64,000 nt of DNA from the NCBI GenBank assembly GCA_017519965.1, contig JAFWRK010000001.1:62001-126000 (forward strand), in the 5' to 3' direction. Below, piece after piece: positions 56,590 to 64,000 of this stretch (position 1 is its first letter; each line of letters opens with the position of its first letter). The stretch comes from Bacilli bacterium (GTDB taxonomy: Bacteria > Bacillota_I > Bacilli_A > RF39 > UBA660). The notes below the pieces were generated by a model. It saw nothing but the letters and a program-made list of their open reading frames with translations. It was not told where the DNA came from and did not search any database. Made by a program: the position numbers and the translations under genes.

Positions 56590-56620
56590 TAAAATAAAAT
56601 ACTTATAAAGTAAATACAAT

Positions 56621-56650
56621 AAAAAAAACAAATTGTTATAAATTTGTTTT
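56621..56650 (-). terminator. Terminator of prfB-yitT-yitT unit
   Basis: AAAACAAATT (56625-56634), 6-base loop, AATTTGTTTT (56641-56650), with a T-run on the minus strand. It abuts the stop codon at 56650. Confidence 0.8.
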
Positions 56651-57495
56651 TAGTCAGCTCCTTTAACTTCATATGAATCTGTTGCTACAAAGAAGGCTTT
56701 TGAATCTATCATTCTTACTCCTTCTTTAACTTTATAATAATCCTTAGTTGGTATTACAACAAGAACTACATCCTTCTTTTTTTCCAAGATTCCACCTTTT
56801 ACTCCAAATTCTGTTGTTCCATGATTTAGTACATCTATTATATAACTAGATATTTTATCAGCCTCTGTTGTTACTATAAAGAAAGCTTTATTTTTTGATA
56901 CTCCTAGTATTACTTTGTCTATTACATAACTACTTATATATAAATATATAATTGCATACATTGCTTTTACTATTCCAAAGTATAATGATGCAACTAATAC
57001 TATTGTTGTATTCATTACTAAAGTTGTTTTAGCTACAGGAATTTTAAACTTTTCAAATAATATTTGGCTTATTATACTAAATCCTCCAGAATTATACCCT
57101 TGCTTATATATTAGTCCACTAGCTATTCCACTAATAATTCCTGCAAATATTGCTATTACAAATATATCTGCTTTTTTTATTATGAATAAATCAACCATGA
57201 ACTCAGTCATTTTTACATATACTGGATAAATAATACTAATATAAGTACTTGCTAATGTTTTTTCTTTTCCTAAAAAAATATAACATATTATTAGACAGGC
57301 TATTGCTAATATCAGCAATGATAATGAAGGGAAAATATTTAATGCAGTTTTTAGTATTGTTGCTACTCCTCCAGTACCACCAGATACTATATCCATAGGA
57401 AGTAATAATACATTATAACAAATAGATGATACTAAAAGAGCAATATTTATTATTATAAAACTACTCATTCTGTTATTACTATCAATACTATTCAT
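56650..57495 (-). CDS. YitT family membrane protein (paralogue 1)
   Basis: A 281-residue membrane protein with five to six helices and the family's PMDIVSGGTGGVATIL and YKQGYNSGGFSIISQIL motifs, then a soluble C-terminal DUF2179 domain (VLNHGTTEFGVKGGILEKKKDVVLVVIPTKDYYKVKEGVRMID). Function is unknown; DUF2179 resembles a small ligand-binding domain. It follows a paralogue by two bases. Confidence 0.85.
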   Translation of the reverse strand: MNSIDSNNRMSSFIIINIALLVSSICYNVLLLPMDIVSGGTGGVATILKTALNIFPSLSLLILAIACLIICYIFLGKEKTLASTYISIIYPVYVKMTEFMVDLFIIKKADIFVIAIFAGIISGIASGLIYKQGYNSGGFSIISQILFEKFKIPVAKTTLVMNTTIVLVASLYFGIVKAMYAIIYLYISSYVIDKVILGVSKNKAFFIVTTEADKISSYIIDVLNHGTTEFGVKGGILEKKKDVVLVVIPTKDYYKVKEGVRMIDSKAFFVATDSYEVKGAD

Positions 57496-57497
57496 TA

Positions 57498-58376
57498 TTA
57501 CTCACCACCAAATACTTCATAGGCATCAGTAACTACAAAGAAGGCATCTTTATCTATTTCGTTTATTCCAGATCTTAACTTATAATACTCTTTTGTTGGT
57601 AAAACACATAACAAAACATTTCTATTTTCTTTTTTAAATCCTCCTCTAGCTTTAAAGATAGTTACTCCATGATTTAAGTGTTTTAATATATATGCTTTTA
57701 CTTCTTCATCCTTATCGGTAATTATATAAAAAGCCTTGCTATCTGATATACCTAGAATAACTCTATCTGACATAAAACTAATTATATAAATAACTATTAT
57801 TGAATACATTAAATGTGTTAATCCAAAAACTATAGATGATAATAGTACTATCATTCCATCTGTTAATAACATACTAGTACCTATACTAATTTTTAAATAT
57901 TTAGATACAATTTGATTAACTATATCTGTTCCACCGGCAGTAAATCCTGCTTTAAAAATAAGTCCAGCTCCAAATCCAAATAGTAGTCCTCCAAATACTG
58001 AGGATAATAATAATTCACTTGTATTAATATAAAATATATCTGTAATATTGCTTGTTAAGTTAATAAATAAAGGTAATAAGAGTGCTCCTAAAATAGTAGC
58101 AAGTGTTTTTTCTTTTCCTAATAATATTAAACTAACTAATAGTAATATTAAGTTACATATTAGTATTATTAACGAACTATTAATTGCTATATAATTATTT
58201 ATTATAATAGCTATTCCTGTTACTCCTCCAGGTACTAAATGATTAGGTTCTAGGAATAGATTATATGATATTGATATTAATAATAATCCCACTATAAAAG
58301 TGATAAATCGTTTAACTAATCCTTTTCTTCCTATTTCTTTTAAAATACTTAAATTATCTTTTTCAAATATTTTCAT
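57498..58376 (-). CDS. YitT family membrane protein (paralogue 2)
   Basis: A 292-residue paralogue of the next gene: EPNHLVPGGVTGIAIII and FKAGFTAGGTDIVNQIV membrane motifs, and a C-terminal DUF2179 domain (LKHLNHGVTIFKARGGF, CVLPTKEYYKLRSGINEIDKDAFFVVTDAYEV). Starts one base after the prfB stop. Tandem yitT genes behind prfB look like a local duplication. Confidence 0.85.
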   Translation of the reverse strand: MKIFEKDNLSILKEIGRKGLVKRFITFIVGLLLISISYNLFLEPNHLVPGGVTGIAIIINNYIAINSSLIILICNLILLLVSLILLGKEKTLATILGALLLPLFINLTSNITDIFYINTSELLLSSVFGGLLFGFGAGLIFKAGFTAGGTDIVNQIVSKYLKISIGTSMLLTDGMIVLLSSIVFGLTHLMYSIIVIYIISFMSDRVILGISDSKAFYIITDKDEEVKAYILKHLNHGVTIFKARGGFKKENRNVLLCVLPTKEYYKLRSGINEIDKDAFFVVTDAYEVFGGE

Positions 58377-58377
58377 T

Positions 58378-59458
58378 CTACAACCTCTTTTTTAAATTAC
58401 TTTCAATAAATATATCTAAATCTCCATCTAACACTCTATTAACGTCACTTGTTTCAATGTTAGTTCTATGATCTTTTACTAATGAATAAGGATGCATTAT
58501 ATAACTTCTAATTTGAGATCCAAATTCAATATTTAGTTGCGTTCCTTTTACTTCTTGCATTTCTTTTTCTTGTTGTTCTAACTTCATCATTAATAATTTA
58601 CTTTTTAAGACTCTCATTGCTTCTTCTTTATTTTGTATTTGACTTCTTTCGTTTTGACAAGTTACAACTATCTTTGTTGGTAAGTGTGTTATTCTTACTG
58701 CTGAATCTGTAGTATTTACTCCTTGTCCTCCTGCTCCTGTAGATCTATATACATCAATTTTTAAGTCTTTATCATCTATTTCTATTGTATTATCTACTTC
58801 TATTTCTGGAGTTACTTCACATGAAGCAAAAGATGTATGTCTTCTATTATTTGAATCAAATGGAGATAATCTAACTAGTCTATGAACTCCTTTTTCATTT
58901 TTTAGATATCCGTAGGCGTTTTTACCTTTTACTCTAAATGATACACTTTTTATTCCAGCTTCTTCTCCATATTGTAGATCTAATAATTCTATTTTATATT
59001 TCTTTTGTTCACACCAACGTTGATACATTCTATAAATCATATTAGCCCAATCACAAGCTTCTGTTCCACCTGCTCCTGAATGTATTTCTACTATACAATC
59101 TTTAGAGTCATATGGGCCATTCAATAATAATAGTAAATTAAGTTTTTCTATTTCTTTATTGCAATTATTAATATTATTTTCTAATTCATTGTAATCATCT
59201 AATATTTCTAATAATTCGGTATTATCAACAACTTGTTGTTTCAAATATTTAATTTGATCTATTAAAGACTTTGTATCATTTATCTCTTTTAATACTGCTT
59301 CTGCATTTTGTCTATCTTCCCAAAAATTTGGTTCTATAGTTTTGAGTTCTAATTCTTTTATATCTTTTTCTTTTTGATCTATGTCAAAGTGACCTCCATA
59401 AGTCATTAATTGTTTCTAAATTAGTTGATAATATGTTTAATAAATCTCTTTTTTCCAT
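58378..59458 (-). CDS. prfB: Peptide chain release factor 2, with programmed +1 frameshift
   Basis: Recognises UGA and UAA and releases the finished peptide. Translation starts at ATG 59458 (AGGAGG just upstream), reads 24 codons to an in-frame TGA at 59384-59386, and must shift +1 to continue through the long frame, giving 359 residues. The full protein has the SPF anticodon-like tripeptide (about 198-200) and the catalytic GGQ (about 243-245). Start and frame are certain because all parts of the classical RF2 autoregulatory site are there. It heads the prfB-yitT-yitT unit. Confidence 0.96.
59384..59397 (-). promoter_or_regulatory. RF2 autoregulatory +1 frameshift site
   Basis: Minus-strand GGAGGT, then CA, CTT TGA and C: an internal Shine-Dalgarno three bases before the CTT slip codon and a UGA stop followed by C. 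When RF2 is scarce, the ribosome shifts +1 and makes more RF2. Confidence 0.95.
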
Positions 59459-59593
59459 AGGGTCCTCCTATTATTATACCTAGTATAATTATTATAATAC
59501 TTCTTTTTAGTTGTAGGATATCATATTTTACTATTTTTTTAAATATTTAATATTTATTAGTATTATTTTATTATTATTTACATATATTATTTT

Positions 59594-59668
59594 AGAGGAA
59601 GGTTCGCTTTAAGTGTGAAGATCCTCTGTATATAGATAAAGCTCCTTATTAATAAAGGAGCTTTTTTT
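59594..59668 (+). ncRNA. Candidate short structured RNA ending at a terminator
   Basis: In the 207-base gap between prfB and the PH-domain gene. AGAGGA (59594-59599) pairs with TCCTCT (59622-59627), with an inner TTCGC/GTGAA stem, followed by a terminator (AAAGCTCCTT 59638-59647, AAGGAGCTTT 59655-59664) whose seven-T run is on the plus strand. On the minus strand the same hairpin has only three T. This suggests a small plus-strand transcript of about 75 bases. I see no match to SRP RNA, 6S or tmRNA. No convincing promoter box; may be just the PH-gene terminator plus a chance hairpin. Confidence 0.3.
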
Positions 59669-60284
59669 ATTTGTTATTATAAGTTGTATTGTATCCTGGA
59701 TTTTCTTCTGGTCTATATGCATTAGGATACTCTATATCTGTTTGAATATCCATTATAGTTTTTTGTATTCTAGGATATATATCATAAACATCTTCTACAT
59801 CTAAGAAGGCTTGAGATATTGAACTATGAGATTCAAAATAAATATCTCCTACTCCTAATAATTTATCTATTATTCCTATTTTTAAGTTTATATTAGATAT
59901 ATCTTTATAATATAGTGTTTGATAGTTTCCAGCAATGAATCCATTTTCTATTATTATTCTTTTATCAGTTACATAGTATGTTGTATTTTTCCATCTTCTT
60001 GAGGCTGTTATTACTCCACCTAACCAGATCCATACTGGCATAAGGTGTAATGCAAAAAATGGGATAATGAATAAAAGAATTGGTCCTGGTGTTTCTACAT
60101 TAATAAAGTTTATTATAAAGAACGAGTCAAAGGCTAACCATATAAGTGCTATTGGCATCATTGTAAATACTCTATTTAAAATAAATGCTGACTTTTTAGG
60201 TTTTGTTTTTATTATTATATTTTCTCCTTCTACTAAAGGACTAATATTTGGTTTTTCATTTAATACTTGATCATATTTTGACAT
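59667..60284 (-). CDS. Membrane protein with bacterial PH domain (YdbS/bPH2-like)
   Basis: A 205-residue protein: N-terminal cytosolic part, two membrane helices (about 36-60 and 68-95), then a bPH_2-type domain (TTYYVTDKRIIIENGFIAGNYQTLYYKDISNINLKIGIIDKLLGVGDIYFES). These proteins sit in the cytoplasmic membrane; function is unknown. The ATG at 60284 after GGAGGT is chosen over one four codons earlier that overlaps the ribosome site. Confidence 0.75.
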   Translation of the reverse strand: MSKYDQVLNEKPNISPLVEGENIIIKTKPKKSAFILNRVFTMMPIALIWLAFDSFFIINFINVETPGPILLFIIPFFALHLMPVWIWLGGVITASRRWKNTTYYVTDKRIIIENGFIAGNYQTLYYKDISNINLKIGIIDKLLGVGDIYFESHSSISQAFLDVEDVYDIYPRIQKTIMDIQTDIEYPNAYRPEENPGYNTTYNNK

Positions 60285-60286
60285 AT

Positions 60287-60817
60287 TTACCTCCATATAT
60301 TTCCATTAACATGACTAGTTAAAGCCATAATAAATGCATTCTCTGTTATATCAATTCTCGATACTTGATCATGAGTAAGTATTCCTATTCCACCTTTTCC
60401 TTTGGATAGGCCATTACCATTTAATATCTTATCCATTACTGTTCCAAAGTCTGTTGCTTTTATTTCTTCCATATATTTTTCTGGTATTGGAAAACCTTGT
60501 GATGTTCCAACACTTTGGAATCCTTCTTTATCTTCTACTACTGCTATATTTAATTCTATAATTGTTCCTAATGATTTAGTTATACCACCTTCTACTGCTA
60601 TGTAGAAGTCAGCTTCTATATTATTATCTTCTGCATATTTTTTAACATTTTTTACTCTATTTCTTGCTCCAGTTAATATTTCATTATCAAATGGTTGATC
60701 ATTTACTTCTGAACTTACTGGTATACCTATAACTTCTACATCATCAAAGTATCTTTTAAATGCTTTAGTAGCTCCTTCTATTTTTCCAGGATTCTTAGTT
60801 CCTATTAAAACTTTCAT
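60287..60817 (-). CDS. DUF84-type non-canonical purine NTP phosphatase (YjjX-like)
   Basis: A 176-residue protein of the inosine/xanthosine triphosphatase YjjX (DUF84) family: MKVLIGTKNPGKIEGATKAF (nucleotide-binding N-terminus), GARNRVKN, AVEGGI, GKGGIGILT. Removes damaged purine triphosphates. The ATG at 60817 with AAAGGAGAT is chosen; a GTG five codons upstream lies inside that ribosome site. Ends two bases before the PH-domain gene. Confidence 0.85.
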   Translation of the reverse strand: MKVLIGTKNPGKIEGATKAFKRYFDDVEVIGIPVSSEVNDQPFDNEILTGARNRVKNVKKYAEDNNIEADFYIAVEGGITKSLGTIIELNIAVVEDKEGFQSVGTSQGFPIPEKYMEEIKATDFGTVMDKILNGNGLSKGKGGIGILTHDQVSRIDITENAFIMALTSHVNGNIWR

Positions 60818-60828
60818 CTTATCTCCTT

Positions 60829-61647
60829 TCACATTTCTTTTTGTAGCACTCTTTTTACTGATCTTAAATTATCAGGTAATCTAATATTATTACCTTCTTC
60901 TAAATTGTATCTTAAGTAGCTATAATCATTTTCTTTTCCCACATAATTATTTATTACTGAAGTACTTAGTATTACTCCAAATGAATCAAATATTTGATCA
61001 AGTTCTTTATCTTCAGACTTCATATTAAGTATAAATCCTACTGGACGTAATCCTTGTTTTAACTCATTTGCAGTGTCATAGTCATAATCAAAACATTTAT
61101 CTTTATCTGTTATATTTATAATGGCACTTGTAATATCATCAAAACTATATGTATCTGTATCATCATCATATACTAAGTTAATCTGATGATTACGAAGATT
61201 TAAATTATCACATATTACACAGGCCGAATATATATTATTATGCTCTAATAATAGTTTATAATATTGTGAAATAGAATTACATATCCCTTTTTTATTATAA
61301 ATAGTATCTATTAATTCTTGTGCTAAGTCTCTACCAATTGTAGGACTTTTTTCTTTTCTTTTTTCATTTAAGGCTTTATTGAGTCCTAAATTTTTAAGAT
61401 TGTTATCTTCTAAATATTGTTCTATAAAATCTATTTTTTTAATATAATCATCATCTTTTACATGAAGATTCATTAAGTAAATATCAATTAACTTACCATA
61501 ATCATAATCAATATTATTACATAGATAATCAAATATAATCTTTCTTTTTTCATAGTTTGATAATTCTTCTTTATCAATGTTTTCAAATATCTTTTTATCT
61601 TCTTCTTCTATCTTTTTACTTATTTCATTCCAATTACCAAACATCAT
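60829..61647 (-). CDS. Transglutaminase-like cysteine peptidase fold protein
   Basis: A 272-residue cytosolic protein. It has a Cys-His-Asp arrangement typical of the transglutaminase-like superfamily: C123 in KKGICNSISQYYKLLLEHN, H154 in RNHQINLVYDDD and D170 in TYSFDD. No signal peptide. The reaction is unknown; members include peptidases and cross-linking enzymes. The start could be the first or second Met. Overlaps nothing; next downstream gene is the DUF84 NTPase. Confidence 0.6.
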   Translation of the reverse strand: MMFGNWNEISKKIEEEDKKIFENIDKEELSNYEKRKIIFDYLCNNIDYDYGKLIDIYLMNLHVKDDDYIKKIDFIEQYLEDNNLKNLGLNKALNEKRKEKSPTIGRDLAQELIDTIYNKKGICNSISQYYKLLLEHNNIYSACVICDNLNLRNHQINLVYDDDTDTYSFDDITSAIINITDKDKCFDYDYDTANELKQGLRPVGFILNMKSEDKELDQIFDSFGVILSTSVINNYVGKENDYSYLRYNLEEGNNIRLPDNLRSVKRVLQKEM

Positions 61648-61680
61648 GTTATCACTCCTATTAATATAATAGCATAAACA

Positions 61681-61703
61681 AAAAAAGATATAAATATATC
61701 TTT
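61681..61703 (-). terminator. Terminator of the DUF4153-like gene
   Basis: AAAGATATA (61684-61692), two-base loop, TATATCTTT (61695-61703), T-run on the minus strand; overlaps the stop codon at 61702. Confidence 0.7.
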
Positions 61704-63279
61704 ATTTTGTTAATACATATCCATCGATATATATTTCATCTAATTCTGGCTCATTATTCTTGATATTAAGATATAAATTCATATCTTTTATATAATAATA
61801 AGTATTATCATCTAGTTTAATTAATGGATTCTTTTCTATATAATTTGAATATTCATTATCACGAATATTATCTTTTTCTTTATACATTTCATCTATATAA
61901 TTAGTAAAGTCATAAGTTACTTTCTTATCTATATATGCTTTAGTCTTATTACTTTGTACTGTTAATGGTCTCATAGTTTTATATTCACTAATATCTATTG
62001 TCTCTTTTCCATGATGAGTTAAATATAAATAGCTATTATCATTATCATAATAAATTGGTGTATATAATTCTTCAAAGTCAATCTTTTTTATATAGTCTGG
62101 AAATAGATATCTTACTTCTGTAGAATTAAAATTATCTACAATTGCATGATATGCTGAATAAACTTTTCTTTTTTGACCTTTTTCTAACTTTTCAATATTT
62201 GTATCTTCTTTTATTTCTTCTTTAATAACCTTTAATTGACTTCTAGTAACAACGTCCATCATGTTTGTAAATGGTAAGACATTTGTTACTATTAAAGTAA
62301 TTGCTACTAATATAAATATATTAGCAATATATTTTCTATTTTTATATGTTAAAAATATTATGCTTCCTATTTCTACTACTATTAGTGCTATACCTAGATA
62401 TCTATTTAGTGTTATTCCATAATCATTTATTCTAATTACTAATGAATATATTTGAAGTATCAAAGGTATTATAAATAAAGGTGCTAAATACTTGTTATTG
62501 TATTCATAATATTTACTTTTATATTTACCTGAAAATATAGTTATTGGAACCATAAATATAAATAAACTACTACATATTGCAAATACTTCATTTTGAGGTA
62601 CTTCTAATTCTAGTATTATCTTTACTATATATATTAATATAATAGCAAATGCTATATCAAATAATGGTATTAATATCTTACTAATTAATATATCTATAAA
62701 TTTACTTAAATCATAGTCTTCTACTAATAATGAACTTAGCATGTTTGGAAGTGTATATAGAAGAGATACTATATATAATACTCTTTCATAAATATCAAAG
62801 TCTATGCTATAAATAAGTGTATCTATAATACCTATAATCATGAATAATCCAATAGTAATAATAATTGAATTAGTTGTAATTATAAATTCATTCTCAAATA
62901 ACTTGCATAGGTAATCTGATATTTTCTTTTTAGGTAGAATTATCTTATATAGTGTTATTAAGAATAAAATTAAATTAACTGCTACAAAGAATATGTTTAA
63001 TCTATCACTGTTACTAGTATCTACTATATTACCTACTAATATGCTAATAAAAAATATAAATATATGAGCTAAGACTATTTTCTTACTTTCAAAGAATGTT
63101 TCTAATAAGAATTCCCATATTCCAAAGAATAATAGTGTTATAGGTATTACATAGTAATCATCAAAATTATTAATAACCGCATATAATGTGAATAAAAATA
63201 TGCTTATCATGGTGATTGGATATGTCTTATAAAACTTTTTTAAATCTTTTGATATAATCTTTCCAATTAATTTTTTCAT
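61702..63279 (-). CDS. Polytopic membrane protein, DUF4153-like
   Basis: A 525-residue protein with about eleven to twelve hydrophobic helices in residues 20-350 and an extracytoplasmic soluble C-terminal domain (about 360-525). The sequence VIRINDYGITLNRYLG in the last helices matches a conserved block of DUF4153 proteins. Function unknown. It is next to a small single-TM gene with which it probably forms an operon. Confidence 0.65.
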   Translation of the reverse strand: MKKLIGKIISKDLKKFYKTYPITMISIFLFTLYAVINNFDDYYVIPITLLFFGIWEFLLETFFESKKIVLAHIFIFFISILVGNIVDTSNSDRLNIFFVAVNLILFLITLYKIILPKKKISDYLCKLFENEFIITTNSIIITIGLFMIIGIIDTLIYSIDFDIYERVLYIVSLLYTLPNMLSSLLVEDYDLSKFIDILISKILIPLFDIAFAIILIYIVKIILELEVPQNEVFAICSSLFIFMVPITIFSGKYKSKYYEYNNKYLAPLFIIPLILQIYSLVIRINDYGITLNRYLGIALIVVEIGSIIFLTYKNRKYIANIFILVAITLIVTNVLPFTNMMDVVTRSQLKVIKEEIKEDTNIEKLEKGQKRKVYSAYHAIVDNFNSTEVRYLFPDYIKKIDFEELYTPIYYDNDNSYLYLTHHGKETIDISEYKTMRPLTVQSNKTKAYIDKKVTYDFTNYIDEMYKEKDNIRDNEYSNYIEKNPLIKLDDNTYYYIKDMNLYLNIKNNEPELDEIYIDGYVLTK

Positions 63280-63295
63280 ATAATCCCTCTATTCT

Positions 63296-63664
63296 TTAAT
63301 TGTATAACTCATTAAAATCTTTCATCATTATGCCTCTAGAAGCTCCAGTCTCATCTTTAAATTCAAATATTTTTGTTTCTTCTACGTAAGTTAATCCTTT
63401 TATTTTTCCTTTATTCTCATAGCACTTTAAGAATTCATTCATTATTTCTATTTGTTTATCATCTGTATATGATTTGTATTCATCATGTGACATAAATGTT
63501 TTTAAACCTTTATCAAAATCATTTGAATATTGTTCACATATTTCTAAACTTAAGCTTTCACTTGTTTTTTTATTCTTAAAAATATCTATTACTTTCATTG
63601 TTACTATTCCAGTTATTAGTACTATTAGTATTAGTGCCAATATGATCATTTTTTTCTTTTCCAT
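63296..63664 (-). CDS. Small single-TM protein, unknown
   Basis: A 122-residue protein with an N-terminal signal-anchor helix (6-27) and an extracytoplasmic charged domain with two cysteines (SLEICEQYSND, EFLKCYENKG) that may form a disulfide. No family recognised. It lies 16 bases upstream of the DUF4153-like gene and after the def terminator. Confidence 0.55.
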   Translation of the reverse strand: MEKKKMIILALILIVLITGIVTMKVIDIFKNKKTSESLSLEICEQYSNDFDKGLKTFMSHDEYKSYTDDKQIEIMNEFLKCYENKGKIKGLTYVEETKIFEFKDETGASRGIMMKDFNELYN

Positions 63665-63696
63665 ACTATACCTCTATTTTATCTTTATTATAGCAC

Positions 63697-63719
63697 AAAA
63701 AAACTCATTATTGAGTTTT
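63697..63719 (-). terminator. Terminator of def
   Basis: AAAACTCA (63700-63707), loop TTAT, TGAGTTTT (63712-63719), T-run on the minus strand. The loop contains the stop codon of def. Confidence 0.75.
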
Positions 63720-64000
63720 AGATTTGTTTTTATAAATATCTATTAAATCTTCATAATTTCCTGTCTTAGATATTATGTGATATCCGTGTGTTTGTCTAAA
63801 TATTTTTCTTTCTTCTTTATTCATTTGATGTACTTCTTCAGCAATGTCCATATGAAGAATACCATTTAAATGATCATATTCATGTGATAAAACTGTTGAT
63901 TCAAAACCGATGAAGTCTTCTTCATGTTTTTTTCTATTAATATCTAAGTATTCTAAAGTTATTTTATATGGTCTTTTAACTAAACCTAAGTTATCTAAAC
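63708..64000 (-). CDS. def: Peptide deformylase, C-terminal part (runs off the window)
   Basis: Removes the formyl group from the N-terminal Met of new proteins. The last 97 residues are in the window: VKRPYKITLEYLDINRK, then FESTVLSHEYDHLNGILHMD with the metal-binding HEYDH motif of deformylases, then a helical tail ending KNKSKTQ. The GxGxAAxQ and EGCLS motifs lie beyond 64000. The frame is open across the boundary. Confidence 0.9.
   Translation of the reverse strand, partial: LDNLGLVKRPYKITLEYLDINRKKHEEDFIGFESTVLSHEYDHLNGILHMDIAEEVHQMNKEERKIFRQTHGYHIISKTGNYEDLIDIYKNKSKTQ

Noticed and set aside
59594..59627. SRP RNA or tRNA fragment (GGTTCG resembles a T-loop)
   Set aside because: No acceptor stem, anticodon arm or the conserved SRP GGAAGCAGC-type loop can be built.
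1..64000. Mycoplasma or Spiroplasma origin
   Set aside because: UGA is used as a stop (prfB with its frameshift), and cell-wall genes are present.

Overview
The window is strongly AT-rich DNA from a low-GC bacterium of the Bacilli/Erysipelotrichia/Mycoplasmatota neighbourhood, most likely an uncultivated host-associated lineage (inference). Evidence: WhiA, YvcK, YitT, an FtsEX/M23 pair, a CIRCE-controlled clpB, short intergenic gaps and Bacillus-like Shine-Dalgarno sites. UGA is a stop codon here: prfB is present with its classical UGA autoregulatory frameshift, so this is not a UGA=Trp Mycoplasma/Spiroplasma. Peptidoglycan-related genes (L,D-transpeptidase, FtsEX plus M23 protein) point to a walled cell. 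Almost all genes lie on the minus strand. No gene-free stretch exceeds 300 bases, and I saw no tRNA, rRNA or CRISPR.

Layout. 1-6 kb: glycolytic genes gap, pgk, tpiA, with a lipid-type glycosyltransferase, a flippase-like membrane protein and a GNAT-like gene inserted between pgk and tpiA. 5.9-8.8 kb: a zinc-ribbon/FxLYD membrane protein, a small RHH-like regulator on the plus strand, a TGS-nucleoside kinase and a small membrane protein. 8.8-14.8 kb: operon uvrA-yvlD-lgt-yvcK-whiA. 14.9-36.4 kb: a large accessory surface locus, the most interesting part. 36.5-40 kb: uvrB, a PgeF-like protein without catalytic ligands, and a radical SAM/SPASM protein. 40-46.3 kb: two tandem histidine kinases without a response regulator, heat-shock clpB, L,D-transpeptidase. 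46.4-52.4 kb: housekeeping and hypothetical genes (exoA, ABC exporter, ATP-grasp, tsaC). 52.4-53.7 kb: an intact IS3-type element inserted into a transcription terminator. 53.7-59.5 kb: M23 protein-ftsX-ftsE, two yitT paralogues and prfB. 59.6-64 kb: PH-domain protein, DUF84 NTPase, transglutaminase-like protein, two membrane proteins and the C-terminal part of peptide deformylase.

The surface locus holds three signal-peptidase-I-like proteins of the SipW/archaeal-ER type: one standard, one with a 260-residue cytosolic tail, and one whose catalytic Ser and His are replaced. It also has seven small secreted TasA/camelysin-like or SipW-dependent-type proteins, a 2632-residue secreted beta-helix protein, a membrane-anchored McrB-like AAA+ ATPase with a DUF2357-like partner but no visible nuclease, and several orphan cytosolic proteins. 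Promoters and terminators split it into at least four transcription units. My reading (inference) is a surface fibre or giant-adhesin system in which dedicated peptidases process the fibre subunits and an AAA+ machine at the membrane helps assembly or quality control. I do not know a described system with this gene combination.
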